A stretch of 64,000 nucleotides of DNA from Ilex aquifolium. Its lineage: Eukaryota; Streptophyta; Magnoliopsida; Aquifoliales; Aquifoliaceae. Made by a program: the position numbers and the translations under genes. Positions 48,023 to 60,900 of the stretch are shown one piece after another. Below the pieces are notes generated by a model. That model was not told the DNA's origin. It made no database searches and saw nothing but the letters and a program-made list of their open reading frames with translations. Position 1 is the first letter of the stretch. Every line of letters starts with the position of its first letter. The stretch lies in contig OX637394.1 of assembly GCA_951799425.1 (NCBI GenBank), positions 2,801,501 to 2,865,500 of the forward strand. The letters are read 5' to 3'.

Positions 48023-50907
48023 CTAGTAATAACCCGTGCCTGAAGGTACTATACGATTTGACTTAATATTTGAAATCAATTTGAGCACACTATTTTAAAA
48101 AAAAATTGATAGAATTTCTTTTAAAAATAAGATCACAAAAAATATCAACTTCAGTACAAAATTTGTATACTTGATAAAACGTTTTACCTACTTTCACACC
48201 ACCATTCTGTGTGTGGTGTGTTTGTGCAAGAGTGTGTGATTGTGTGTGCGTGTTGTGAGCGTGTGATGTGTGTGTGTGTGGTGTGTGTGCGCTAGACTAT
48301 GGGTGGTTGTGCTATTTGTGTGTTGGTGTGTGTTCTGTCTTCTTCTCTTTGCGTGTGTTCTGATTGCAGGTGTAGTGTTGAATATAAATGTTTGAAAAGA
48401 ATTAAATAAACAATTAATTTATGTTTGTAGAAATAGTTATGTCGTCCATTTTTCGGTGGTCTGGGGTTGCAACAGGGGTGACTACACGCTCAATTTCATA
48501 AATTAAATATAATTAACAATAATTTTAATAAAAATCAATAATTTAAAAAAAAAACTCGATTAGCCTACAAATTTCATAAACCCAACTTCCAATTTCATCA
48601 AAATAAACACCAAAATCCTATTTCATAAAACTAACACCCAACAATCAAGTCAACATACAATTTCATGCGATTAACAAAATTCTTCTCCAAATATTTTTTT
48701 TTTAAAAAAAATTGGGAATTTAATGAGTAATCTATTACCCTTCTCCAAAATTCTTAAAATACTGAAAAAGCAATAAGTAGAATACAAAAAACTAATAAAG
48801 TTTCTAAAAATAAAGAAAAATAAATTTAATTCACAATAAATTTAAAGGTTCGTAATTGATAGACATGGTTAAAGAAAGAACAACCCAAAACACATCAATA
48901 TTATGTCACGATCCTATCCTAGAATTACACCCTTATTCACTCCCCCAACCTTAAGCAATATAAAAAAAAAGGGATATTTAATGAGTCACCTATTACCCTT
49001 CTACAAAATTCTGAAATATCAGAAAAGCGATAAGTAGAACACACAACAAAAAACCAAGAAAGACGAACAAAATGAAATTTAAATTAAAAGAAACAACTTG
49101 ACCTTCAAATGCACTTTAGTAGTTCATAAAAAAATCTCAATTCATAACATATCAGACAATAATTAAAACACAAATGCTGAAGTAGATAGAATTTCAAGAG
49201 CAATATGACCGCGTATGAAAACCCTAGACATTGCAGCAATTCATATAAAGATGCACATATATACATAACAACATATGAAAACCATATTCAAAAACATCAA
49301 ACATATAGTCAAAATATTTGTCACACGCTAGATTGACAGTAACACAAAGAATGACTCCAGGCAAAAGAAGCAGTGACGTTCAAGATTACACCACCAATGA
49401 CATAAATTGTGTTTCACGCCCATAGTGACCAAAAAGAGAGTTTAACAGTGATATTCAATCAATAAAATGTACTACACCAAAATCAAAAACTTTTCAGTTG
49501 CAGAAAAAAAATATTTTTTATTAGTAATAACCAATCAAATCATATGTACAAAGTTAAAAGTGCCCTACTTCAGGTTTGATACAAACTCATACACAACCTT
49601 CTGGTCAATATTTTGAAGGGGGAAGAAACAAAAGAAAGAAGAATTAGCACTACGTACAACTTAACAACACCTTTTCCTACAATGGAGAGTAATGTGTTTT
49701 GACTCATTTGGTGTGTGTGATTGTCTAAGGTTAGTCTTGAAATCAACAAAGAGAGAAAGAGCACAGAACAAACTATAAAAATATGGGAACAAAACCCTAA
49801 CATTAACACCAAGAAATGAGAGAAAAAAGGTATGACAATTTACATTACCACTCAATAACCTGTCAACTCAACATCCAATTTCAAAATTAACACTCAATTT
49901 CTATCAAAATAAACCTAACATTCACTTTTAAACCCTTACATTCAATAAAAAACCTAATTTTTCATTAAATTATAAGATTAGCACCCAACGTCCAATTTGA
50001 TTGAAATAAACTAACATTTAATTTCAACTCAACCTCTACAAACTCTATTTCACGAAATTAACACCCATTATGAATCAAACTAATTGTAATATTCAATTTC
50101 ATGAAAAATTAACACCCAAATTAACACCAAATATGAAATTGACACAAAAAACTGTGTGCTCAACTGTGTGAATGTGTGCGTCTGTGTATATGTGTGTGTG
50201 ATATGTGTGCGCGCCTCTGTGGACGTGTGTGTGGGTCTTGAATGCTATGCTGTGTGTTTGTGCGTGTGTTGCCGTGTGTATTTGTGACTGGTGTGAGTTG
50301 TGTATGTGCATGCTATGTGGTGTGTGTGTGTGTGCGTGATATGTGAGACAGAGAGAATGCTAAGAGGTGCGGTAAGGAGAGAGAGAGAGAGGGAAAGGGG
50401 GAGGTATCTGGACTGTTTGTCGTCGACCATTGGTTGAACGACAGTGGGTTGAGTGAGAGGTAGGAGAGTGGTCTTCTGGAAAAGAGAGACAGAGATTCGC
50501 CGAGGGGGTGCGGGAGAGAGAGTGAGAGTGAGAGAGAAGAAAATAAGAGGCTGAGTTGGGTCTTTATCCACAGAAGAGAGAGAGAGAGAGAGTTTGGCTT
50601 GGGCTGGAGTGCTTGGGGTGTCGTGTGTGTGTAGTTAAAATGGGCGGGATTTGGATTTTGGATGGGATTGAGAAAGATTTGAGAGATTTCGGAGCAGAGA
50701 GAGACGTGAGTCATGAAATGTTGTTGGACGGGAAAATAAAATTTAGTACTCACTGTAAACTGTCAGATCTGTATTTATGAGATGATCTGAACCGTCTTTT
50801 ATATTGGAATTACATTGTCCGTTGGATGTGTTTATGTTTTGTCTCAAAACGATCTGGACCTCTCTTTGTCTCCAAAATTCAAACTCAGCTCTAGTTTATT
50901 ATATAGA
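48023..50907 (-). mobile_element. Non-autonomous Helitron, 2.9 kb, same family as 27811-31470
   Basis: On the minus strand it begins TCTATATAATAAACTAGAGC at 50907. It then shares TTTGAATTTTGGAGACAAAG, CAGATCGTTTT and CATCCAACGGAC with the 27.8-kb element. It ends at 48023 with CTAG, preceded by a GTACCTTCAGGCACGGG half-hairpin whose distal arm is diverged. The flanks are A and T. The interior has two GT/CA microsatellite zones (48200-48330 and 50155-50340), a CT-rich zone and no helicase frame. Confidence 0.75.
50155..50345. repeat. (TG)n-rich microsatellite
   Basis: Interrupted TG/TGTGTGC repeat within the Helitron. Open frames across it on the minus strand are His/Thr-rich low-complexity products. 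Confidence 0.8.
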
Positions 50908-51097
50908 TAATTTTATACAAAGTCAAATATATTAGACACGCAATTTAATAAGACAATATATGTTATTTTAACATTTTTCATTTCATCCCGCCCCGTCCAC
51001 TTCACACACTAAATGATGATAACAAATAACAATAAAATAATTTTGGAAATAAAAAAAGTAAAATGGCTGAAAACTAAAGCCAACACAAACTTTTAGG

Positions 51098-51549
51098 GGC
51101 TGTTTGATAAAGGGATATGGGGCTTAGCAAGATGAGTTTGTGGAAAATAATCTAAAGGACCCCCAAATCCCATGTTTGGATTAAAAATTCAATCCTAAGT
51201 TTTTAAACTTAGCCCGTAGCTAGCCCGAATATTAAACTCGTGATCATGAGTTTCGTCAAATTTAAGGAGGGGTGGGTTTGAGAAGATTGGTTAAGGATGC
51301 AAAAGACAATTGTACCCCTTCACATGAGTATGAATTGAATTGATAAAGGGTAAATAGTTATTTATAGGATAAATAGTTGTTAATAATTATGAAATATCTG
51401 TGGGTCCTACATGTGTATGTGTTGCACACCAACACATGAATATGAACTAGATTCAATGTTAAATTTCATCTTTATAAAGAGGGATTTGAGTTTAAAAGGG
51501 TTTAGAAAAGCTAATTCAAACTCTCTCCAAAAATCCATCCAAACAAGCT
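51098..51549. mobile_element. hAT-like MITE
   Basis: The left end is GGCTGTTTGATAAAGGG and the right end is TCCATCCAAACAAGCT, imperfectly complementary. Flanks cttttagg (51090-51097) and cttatagg (51550-51557) match at 7 of 8 positions, consistent with an 8-base hAT duplication. Length is 452 bases. Non-coding. Confidence 0.65.
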
Positions 51550-53480
51550 CTTATAGGCTCTACCAGCAATGTCATGGGCCAGGCGGGTTCTCATAGAATT
51601 GGGAAAGAAATTGATGAAATTAAAATTTTAAGGACTAAAGAGCAATGAGTGATAAACTTCAGGGATCATTGATGCAATTTACCCAATGAAAAAACATGAG
51701 TAGCCGTATAGGAGAAATAATGACAACTTTCTCTCCAAAATCAGGAGTGAGAGTTTGGTGGTCATTGACAACTCTATGTATTATTGCTATATTTTATTTT
51801 TTTATTATATTTTTTATTATGTATATATATATATATTTTTTTTGGGAGGGGAAAGGAGGAGGAGGATTTAAACCATTGACCTCAAAAAGACAAAATTTTT
51901 ACAAGATAAAGAGTATCATTGGACCAAAGATCCACTGGCGTAGTATTACTATAGTATATAGGCAGACTTTGTTATAGTTTTTTGCCATTGCCTAAGGTAA
52001 CGTTGTGGCAAAAAACAACAAAAATTACTTTGAGCAATACTATATATCAAATTTTTCGTCATTGTTTTGTATCTCACTTGCACGCACAATATAAATATGT
52101 TTGACTTTATCTTTATTAATATGTACAAAAATAAATAAATAAATCAATAATTTTTTTTTTGGGGGGCGGGGGGTTGATTTGACCTTGTAAATTCTGAATG
52201 GTAAACAACCATGTTTGGCATAAAAAGTAATACCAGATGAACCTTATTTAGTAATTTTATTTGGTGATTTATATTATTTTTTGCTGTTAGATTGACAATA
52301 AATCTCATTATTAGTTGAAACTCATTATCAATTTAATAACTATAATTTATTATATCATCAAATAAGATCACTAAATTATGTACAAATAACTTTTTTCTTA
52401 GCGTAAATGTTTATTACGAGTATAAAACCCACTGCCCGCCAAACACACCGGTTTTCTAGACTTAATTTGATAAAATTCAAGGAATGGAGTAAGCTGGAGA
52501 ACAGCCCAGCCCAGTCCAAAGACTATTCCATAGAAATTGAGATTGTACTGGGCCTAAAATGAGGCAAGAAACTCTTGACCCAGGACAGCTGATTCCCAGG
52601 TTCATCTGATCCTCATGCTAAGCCTCTCTATCTTTGCATGAAACGACAGCGGAATTCTCAAAACGACTTCGTCCGCTTTGATCAATCAAAATAACAGGAT
52701 AAAACGCCCATTAGGCTTGAAGCCCATTCGAGTGCCAAATTCTTTCATTATTCCTTTATCTATTTTGGCCCAATTGTTTTTGCGATTTTTGTTTCAAAAA
52801 TAGTTACTATCAATAGGTTTTGAACTCTTACCACCCTGCTCCTAAACTAAGAGGAAAACAATGAAAATGGGCATCGAAAGTTCACTGATTCTTCCATTAT
52901 TTACAAAATAATAAAAAAAAAATTTGAGATACGCATAAGCTGAATTCCTAAGATAAAAATAATTGGTAATATCCACAAGTCAAAGGGGATTTATTTACCA
53001 AAATCATTCACTTTTAGTGTTGTTGGGCTTGATGGTTACTTTTGAACCAAAATTGTCTGCTTGTAACTAATGGGCCAACAAAAGCCCAGTGCTTTGTGCA
53101 ACTTATTACCTAAGTAAATTTTAACAAAAATATATTATTTGGACCTAATTAACTCATATAATATATTATGCTCATTAAATTGATAATAAATTTCAACTAA
53201 CACTAAAATTTATTGTCAACCCTATAGCAATGGGCTAAATGATCATCGTTCCTATTGATAGGCCATAAGAACGCGAATTCAAATCTGGTCGACCTATAAC
53301 GGTGCTGAACCAAAAAAAAAAAGCATTCAACGAATGACATTTTTTTTATTTTGTTCAGAAAAAAATAAAAAAAAAAGGACGGCATTTTTTTTCCAGATAG
53401 TGTATCCAATTATGATAGATTTCCCAAACTACCCTTTATTTCTCATAATACCACCTGTGCACGTTGTATAGCAGACTCAT
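51550..53480. other. Intergenic, MITE relics, before V-ATPase F
   Basis: No gene is supported. Diverged copies of the 9337-type stem-loop MITE lie near 52215-52390 and 53100-53220. A G run sits at 52160-52172. The last few hundred bases are the presumed promoter of the V-ATPase gene, without a clear TATA box. Confidence 0.45.
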
Positions 53481-53489
53481 CCCAAAATT

Positions 53490-53611
53490 TCTCCTCTGCA
53501 GATCAAGAGAGAGATCCCAAACGGTCCGAGTTCCAAAGACGGGCTTGCTTCGTCTTCAACGGCGATAAATTTTCAGCAGCGTGAGTACTCCAGAGAGCTT
53601 GTATACCTTCG
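53490..53611 (+). other. Probable 5' UTR exon of V-ATPase subunit F
   Basis: A GC-richer, leader-like stretch has two consensus donors: AGC|GTGAGT at 53580 and TTCG|GTAAGT at 53611. The matching acceptor CCTTTTTTAG at 54939-54940 lies 18 bases before the start codon. Either donor gives a leader intron of about 1.3 kb. The start is approximate. Confidence 0.5.
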
Positions 53612-54958
53612 GTAAGTGACTCCTAGTGCTCTATACAACACATACAAACCTGTTATTTGAAGGAAAATTAGTGTAATCAGAACAATTTGTTTTGAAGAAT
53701 TAGGGTCTCTTACTATGAATCATTGTACTGAACAATCTTTGCTCCTACCGAGTAAATTCTATGTGTACCTCGCTAAATTACCTCATTTTAATGATTCAGT
53801 GCCGTTATTTTTCGCCCCCTCCCCAACAATAATGCGTAAACACTGTTGCGGTGGCTTGCCTTTAATCTAAACCTAATCCACGTATATTCTTAAACACAGA
53901 TTGATGTGTAAGTCAGTTATTGGAATCTTTGGAACTCTTTTTTGCTGTTGATGGTCCTTCAGATGGTTGGGATGATATGTGATCTGATTTCTTGGTCTCA
54001 AAACTACATTTGAAAAGAAGGGAAAGAATGCAATTACCTCATCGTATCCAATGTTGATGTATAACATTACCTTGATGACACTGGGTAGCATGGGGCTGGG
54101 TTCTTTTATTATAAACTTTTTCTTATATTTTCGTTGTAAGTGTGGAGAGATAGTGTTGCTTTTGCAATTCTGTTGTACTACACATGGGGTGGCATGTTTA
54201 TATGACTGTGCAGTAGAATATATTTTAAGCAGCTGGGCAATGAGCAAAATGTGTCTTTTAACTGTGGTGATAATAAATAAAAGGCATTTATGTGTATGGT
54301 AATCTCATGGGTAAATGCATACCACCTACTCAAATTTATTCATCATATTGTAAATCACTAGCTCTGCTCCTAAATTTGGGATGTTGGGTTTGATAGGGAG
54401 AGCCTGGCAAGAGTCGGGGCGCTTACTCACTAGTGGCATAACATGTGTCACCAACTTAAATTTGGTCCATTGAAAGTTTGGGCTGAAGAAACGTATGTTG
54501 GATTGGGTCGTACTAGCGGTCGATTCTTTTTGTTGGGGTTAACAAGCCGATAAATTTTTGGTGACATCATGTGATTCACCCTGCTGTTAATAGCAACTAA
54601 ATGTATGTGAAGCCAATAAATTTTGTAGAAAATGGAATGCGTCCTGATCCTAAGACTTGAACTCTTTGTCAAAAAATAGCCTTAATCTGCATTGCTTTTT
54701 AGCGGATTGATGACACTTGGTTCCATCTATTTTTGAATGTGGCGCCTCTTACTCTTATCAGGCAGTTTACTTGGAAATCGAGTGTTGCAATGTCATTTTG
54801 TTTTCTTCCTTGTTAAGTCATATCTAGTCAGTCATATCTGGTACTGCCAAGAGTATGCCGGTTTCCTTCTTGGGCATGCCTAGTTCTTTGATAGTTGTTC
54901 TATTTAATGTCTGACAGTCAGCTATGTTTTCCTTTTTTAGGTGTTTTATCTGTGTTGA

Positions 54959-57900
54959 ATGGCCAATAGAGTCCAAATCCGTAGAAGCAGCGCAGCACTC
55001 ATTGCTATGATTACTGATGAGGTGAGGCTATAATAGTTATCGTACATGCTTTGATAATGATTGTCTGGTAAAAGTCAACCTGGACCACAGGACCGGTGAT
55101 GCATTTCTGTAGACACTCGTAATGAATTTTTATGGGTATGTCATATTTTATTATTATTATTATATATTCTTTTTAATTTTTTTTTTTTTGGGAGGGGGGT
55201 TGTTTTGAGTTATTTTGTAAATGAGCAAGGGTTGGTTCATTCTCTATCTTTTATATTTACGCATTACAGGTTTTATAACCAAGGGGCTTAATTATAATAA
55301 TAGTGGGCATTGTAGCATTTATGTCAAGTGTGGAAGTTATGTCAGTTGTTTTTGTCAAACTATGAACATGATCAAATATTAAACTGGTTCAAAAGTATCT
55401 GATATCAGAAGAGGATTTTTGTTCTTTGTTTTTTGTTCATTGTTTATTTGTGTACATTGTCAAGTATGCAAAGTATGTGTGTCTGTGTGTATGTGAGAGA
55501 GTGAGAAAGCAAGAGTTTATGCTTGCTGCAGAGTTGTGAGGGAAGTGTGGGCCTGCCATGTGGAATAAGTGTTGGGGCAGGAGCAAGACCCTGAATACGG
55601 GTTTCTGGATCTTTGGGTCCTGAGTGAGCCTGCTTTTACTTTGTCACTACATATCCCTGACCTAACTTCTTGTTGCCCTGCCTGCCTTTGGCAGCCTGTC
55701 AGTGCATAGAATATGCTAATAATTACCTGTATGCCAACTACCACAAATTTGAGCTTGGAAGACATGGTTGTATGTAAGAAAGGTAGCACAGTTCTATATT
55801 TGATCACAGATCTGAATGACTATCGAATCATGAAAGTACTACTATGGTTTATCTTTGCTCTGAACCCAACTGTTAAGTTTGGAAGATTAACATACTATTA
55901 GAGAGACAATATTTTGGGGAGAAAACAGAGAGAGGTTCAAATCTTAAACCTAGCTCTCATACATCACTAGTATTTATAGTTAACTCACAGTAATAAGAAT
56001 TACACATACACCCTCTTACTATAGACAATTTACACATACTACCCTAATACTCTTAACACTCCCCCTCAAGCTGGACTATATATATCATATAATCCAAGCT
56101 TGGAACAAATTGCTGTAAGACGTGTACGACTCAATGCTTTGGTAAACATATCTGCAAGTTGATCTTCAGATTTCACAAATGGAGTTGTAATCTCCCCACC
56201 TACTATCTTGTCCCGAATAAAGTGACAATCAACCTCAATATGTTTGGTTCTCTCGTGAAACACAGGATTGGCAGCGATATGAATAGCTACCTGGTTGTCA
56301 CAGAACAACTGTAAAGGATGTTGAACTGGAAGTCCAATTTCCTGGAGGAAGTGTAGTAACCAAGTCAACTCACTCGTCGTATGTGCCATTGCCCGATACT
56401 CAGCTTCAGCACTGGATCTTGCTACCACAGATTGTTTCTTACTTTTCCATGAGACAACGTTACCTCCTAAGAAAGTACAATAACCAGTGGTTGATCTCCG
56501 ATCAGAAGGAGAGCCAGCCCAATCAGCATCTGAGAAACCTTCCACTCTAAGATGTCCATTAGCTCGATATAACAATCCAAGTCCAGGAGCTCGTTTGAGA
56601 TATCGTAGAATACGAGTAACTGTCTCCCAATGTGGTACTCTAGGACACCCCATGAACTGACTTACTATACTGACTGCATAAGAAATATCCGGTCGAGTAA
56701 TAGTGAGATAATTGAGCTTCCCAACCAATCTGCGATACCGACCCGGATTCTCAAACAGTGCACCATCATCCATCAATAGTTTCTGATTCGGATCCATAGG
56801 AACATCAATAGGCCTGCCACCCAGCAAACCTGCTTCCTCTAGCATGTCAAGCACATATTTCCTCTGGGATAAACAAATACCTTGTTTAGATCGAGCCACT
56901 TCAATACCCAAGAAATACCTGAGTTTTCCCAAATCCTTAGTGTGAAATCGATCCTGCAAAAATACTTTTAACTTGGCAATCCCCTCAGAATCATTCCCAG
57001 TAATCACAATATCATCTACATAGACTACCAATAGCACATATCCAGCATCTGTCTGTCTATGAAACACAGAATGATCTGTCTGACATCGAAGAAGACCAAA
57101 CTCCAAAACAGCATCTGAAAACTTACCAAACCATGCCCTCGGTGACTGCTTCAAACCATACAAAGATTTCTTTAACCGACACACACTCTTACTATACTCC
57201 CCCTGAGCAGTAAACCCAGGTGGCTGCTCCATGTATACCTCTTCAACCAAGTCACCATGTAAGAAGGCATTCTTGACGTCTAACTGAAACAAGGGCCAAT
57301 CAAGATTAGCAGCCAAAGAAATCAAGATACGAACAGAGGAAATTTTAGCAACAGGAGAGAAAGTCTCCTCATAATCAACACCATAAGTCTGAGTAAAGCC
57401 CTTTGCAACAAGCCGGGCTTTGAGACGTTCCACAGAACCATCCGGATGAAACTTAACAGTATACACCCAACGACAACCAACAGTTCGTTTACCAGGAGGT
57501 AAAGGAACGAGATCCCAAGTCCCATTATGATGTAAGGCATCCATCTCATCCTCCATAGCTTTTCTCCAACCCGGATCAGATAATGCATCCTGTAAACGCT
57601 TAGGAACAGATATAGTAGCTAATTGAGAGGTAAAACAAGAGAAGACAGGAGATAAGGCATCATATGAAACAAAATGGGCAATGGGATGATTAGTAACACA
57701 CGAACGAGTACCTTTTCGAAGAGCAATAGGTAGAGAGTCTAAATTACCTGATGGACCAGGATCAGCAGACGGCGAGGAAGACGGTACGGGCACCTCAGTC
57801 GATGGGCGAGGACGGCGAGAGTAGACACGGAGAGGTAAAGGAGATGGCAATACAATGGGAAGCGGAATATCTGAAGTACATGGTGGTACAGGAGATGACC

Positions 57901-60900
57901 CAAAGTCCAGATCCAAAGGCTGAGAAGGTGCTGAAAAATATGGAACAGATTCCTCAAACGTGACATCGGCACTAGTAAAGTATCGTTGCAGAGAAGGACT
58001 GTAGCAACGATACCCCTTCTGTGTGCGGGAATAACCAAGAAATACACATTTGGTAGCTCGAGGGTCAAGTTTATCAAACCCAGGACCCAAATTGTGAACA
58101 TAACAGACACAACCAAAAACCTTAGGTGGTAAGGGAAATAAGGGCTTACTAGGAAAAAGGACAGAATATGGACTTTGCCCATTTAACACAGAGGATGGCA
58201 TACGGTTAATAAGATGACAAGCAGTAAGAACAGCATTATTCCAAAAATACCGGGGAATATTCATCTGGAATAACAAGGCACGGGTGACTTCCAACAAATG
58301 ACGGTTTTTGCGTTCAGCAACACCGTTCTGTGGAGATGTGTAAGCACAAGAAGTCTGATGAATAATGCCAGTTTTACTAAGATAAGCTGAAAACGGATCA
58401 GATTCATATTCCCGAGCATTATCAGAACGTAAAGTACGTATACGACAACCATACTGAGTTTTTATCTCCTTACGAAAGGTCTCAAATATAGAGAATAATT
58501 CAGACCGAGCTTTCATCAAAAACAACCAAGTCACACGAAAATAGTCATCTACAAATGTCACAAAATAAGGGTATTTATTAGATGAAATATTCTTTATTGG
58601 ACCCCAGACATCAGAATGTACTAACTCAAATGGACTGGACACACGATTATTGACTCTAGACTGAAATGATACACGGTGATGCTTATTGAGTTGACAAGCT
58701 TCACAAGGCAAAGACGACACAGAACTAAGACTGGGAACTTGGCGCTTTAGATTCTGGAGAGAGGGATGTCCAAGACGACAATGCCATTGAAAAGGAGAAA
58801 ACGAGGTCTGTAGAGCACGGGTAGGTGAATCAAAGTCAAGGTAATATAGACCACCAGCTTCATGCCCCGTACCAATCTTCCTCTTCGTCTTGAGATCCTG
58901 AAAGACACAATAAGAGGGATAAAATGTTACAGAACAATTGAGAGAACGGGTAATCTTGCTAATGGAAAGTAAACTAAAAGGAAACTGAGGAACAAATAAC
59001 ACGGAAGATAAGGACATATCAGAACTCAAGTGAGTAGTCCCCAAACCTGAAACTTTAGAACAAGTACCATTAGCAAGAGTGACACTACGTGTGGAACTAG
59101 TAGGCTGGTAAGTAGAAAAAATACTAGACGCACCAGTCATGTGGTCAGAAGCACCAGAGTCTATGATCCAAGGACTGCGAGTGGAGGACAATAAACAAGT
59201 GGAAGTAGTACCTGACTGGGCAAAAGTAGCAGTGGAGGGAGATGTAACAGCCTGTTGTTGGGACAGGAACTGAGCATACTCCTCTCGTGTAATAGTAACC
59301 AACCCAGAGTCTTGTTTGGGTTCCATAAGTGCAGCAAATAGAAAAGGAAAAGAACTGGATCACTGAACCGGTCTAAAACTTAATGAACCGGACCTGAATC
59401 GGTTTGAAAACTGGGCTGGAACCACTGAACCGGCCTGAAACCTGGGCTGGAACCACTGAACCGGCCTGAGGGAGCACCTGAACCGCTGAACCGGGCCGGT
59501 TTAGCCCAAAAGACCACTGAACCGGGCGGAAAACTGGGCTGGAACCACTGAACCGGCCTGAAACCTGGGCTGGACCGCTGAACCGGACCGGTTTAGCCCA
59601 AAGGACCACTGAACCGGGCTTGAAACCCTAGCTGGACCACTGAACCGGACCGGCTGGGCTCTCTGAACTACTGAACCGGACCGGCTGGGCTCTCTGAACC
59701 GCTGAACCGGTCTGAACCGGTTGCCAAACCCGATCTGAACCAGGACCGCTGAACCTGGACCGTGGGCTGGACCGGGACTTGGGCTGGATCAGAAACTATT
59801 GATTTGGACTTAATTTAAAACCGTGAACACTTGGGCTGGACCAGGGTATTGGGCTGAACCAAAAATGGGTTGGACTTAAAATAATTTAAATCCGTGGACT
59901 CTCGGGTCTGGACCTTTCCTCGGGTCTGGACCCTGTCTTCTTCGTCGATTAGGGTTCCACTGAACCCTAGTCTTCGACTGCGCCTCACCACAACGGCGAA
60001 CAACAGTCCACCACACCAGCCACACCACCACCAGCAACAAACGGCGATAGCTTCGACGACCAGAGTCACACCACCACCACACGCGATCACTACAGTCGAT
60101 CGCGACTGCACCTCCACAACCACACGACCACAGCACACCACCACAACACAACCACAGCACACCACCACCACACGACCACAACACACCACCACTACAGTAC
60201 ACCACCACCACAGTCGATTGCGATCAGGATCTTCGACCACCACACGACAACCACCACCACAGACAACCACCACAACAAACAGTACCTCAACAGTACTACA
60301 ACCGCCACCACGACTGTGCACACAACACCACGACTACTACACCAGTCAACTAGCACAGTACCGAGGAACAAACAACACAGACCACCACCAACCACCAACA
60401 ACACAGACCACCACCAACCACCACCAACGATCAACACAGACGCCACCAACGATCAACACAGACAACCACAAACAAAAAATCAATTTATTCGATCGTAATG
60501 CTCTGATACCATGTTAAGTTTGGAAGATTAACATACTATTAGAGAGACAATATTTTGGGGAGAAAACAGAGAGAGGTTCAAATCTTAAACCTAGCTCTCA
60601 TACATCACTAGTATTTATAGTTAACTCACAGTAATAAGAATTACACATACACCCTCTTACTATAGACAATTTACACATACTACCCTAATACTCTTAACAC
60701 CAACCACCATCCTTGCTTCTAGGGCCCACTACCATGGCTCTCTCATCCCCACTATGTTTGAGATGCATCATGGAGCGATGAGCCTGAAAAGCTGAGCTAC
60801 TTTCAGTTGGCATCGTATATTTTTCCATATCATCAGTGGCTGATAGCATCTTGATAAAGCTAGGTAGTGTTAACCGTCCAGTCATCTTCATCTTTCTGCT

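Larger units (their letters stand above)
55871..60699 (-). mobile_element. Ty1/copia LTR retroelement, young, in a V-ATPase F intron
   Basis: A 4829-base element with 188-base TG...CA long terminal repeats that I read as identical. A 5-base target duplication, ccaac, flanks it at 55866-55870 and 60700-60704. On the minus strand a primer-binding site, TGGTATCAGAGC (initiator Met tRNA), directly follows the right LTR, and a GAGGGGGAG polypurine tract precedes the left LTR. One long frame covers the pol part. I recognise only pol; the leader is low-complexity. Identical LTRs imply very recent insertion. It lies antisense to the host gene. Confidence 0.95.

Noticed and set aside
59362-59770. CRISPR-like spacing of a repeated 9-base core
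   Set aside because: Units are irregular and the spacers are themselves repeated; a minisatellite in a plant retroelement.
59815-60517. Open frames of 168, 111 and 207 codons
   Set aside because: Low-complexity frames within the repeat-filled leader of the copia element.
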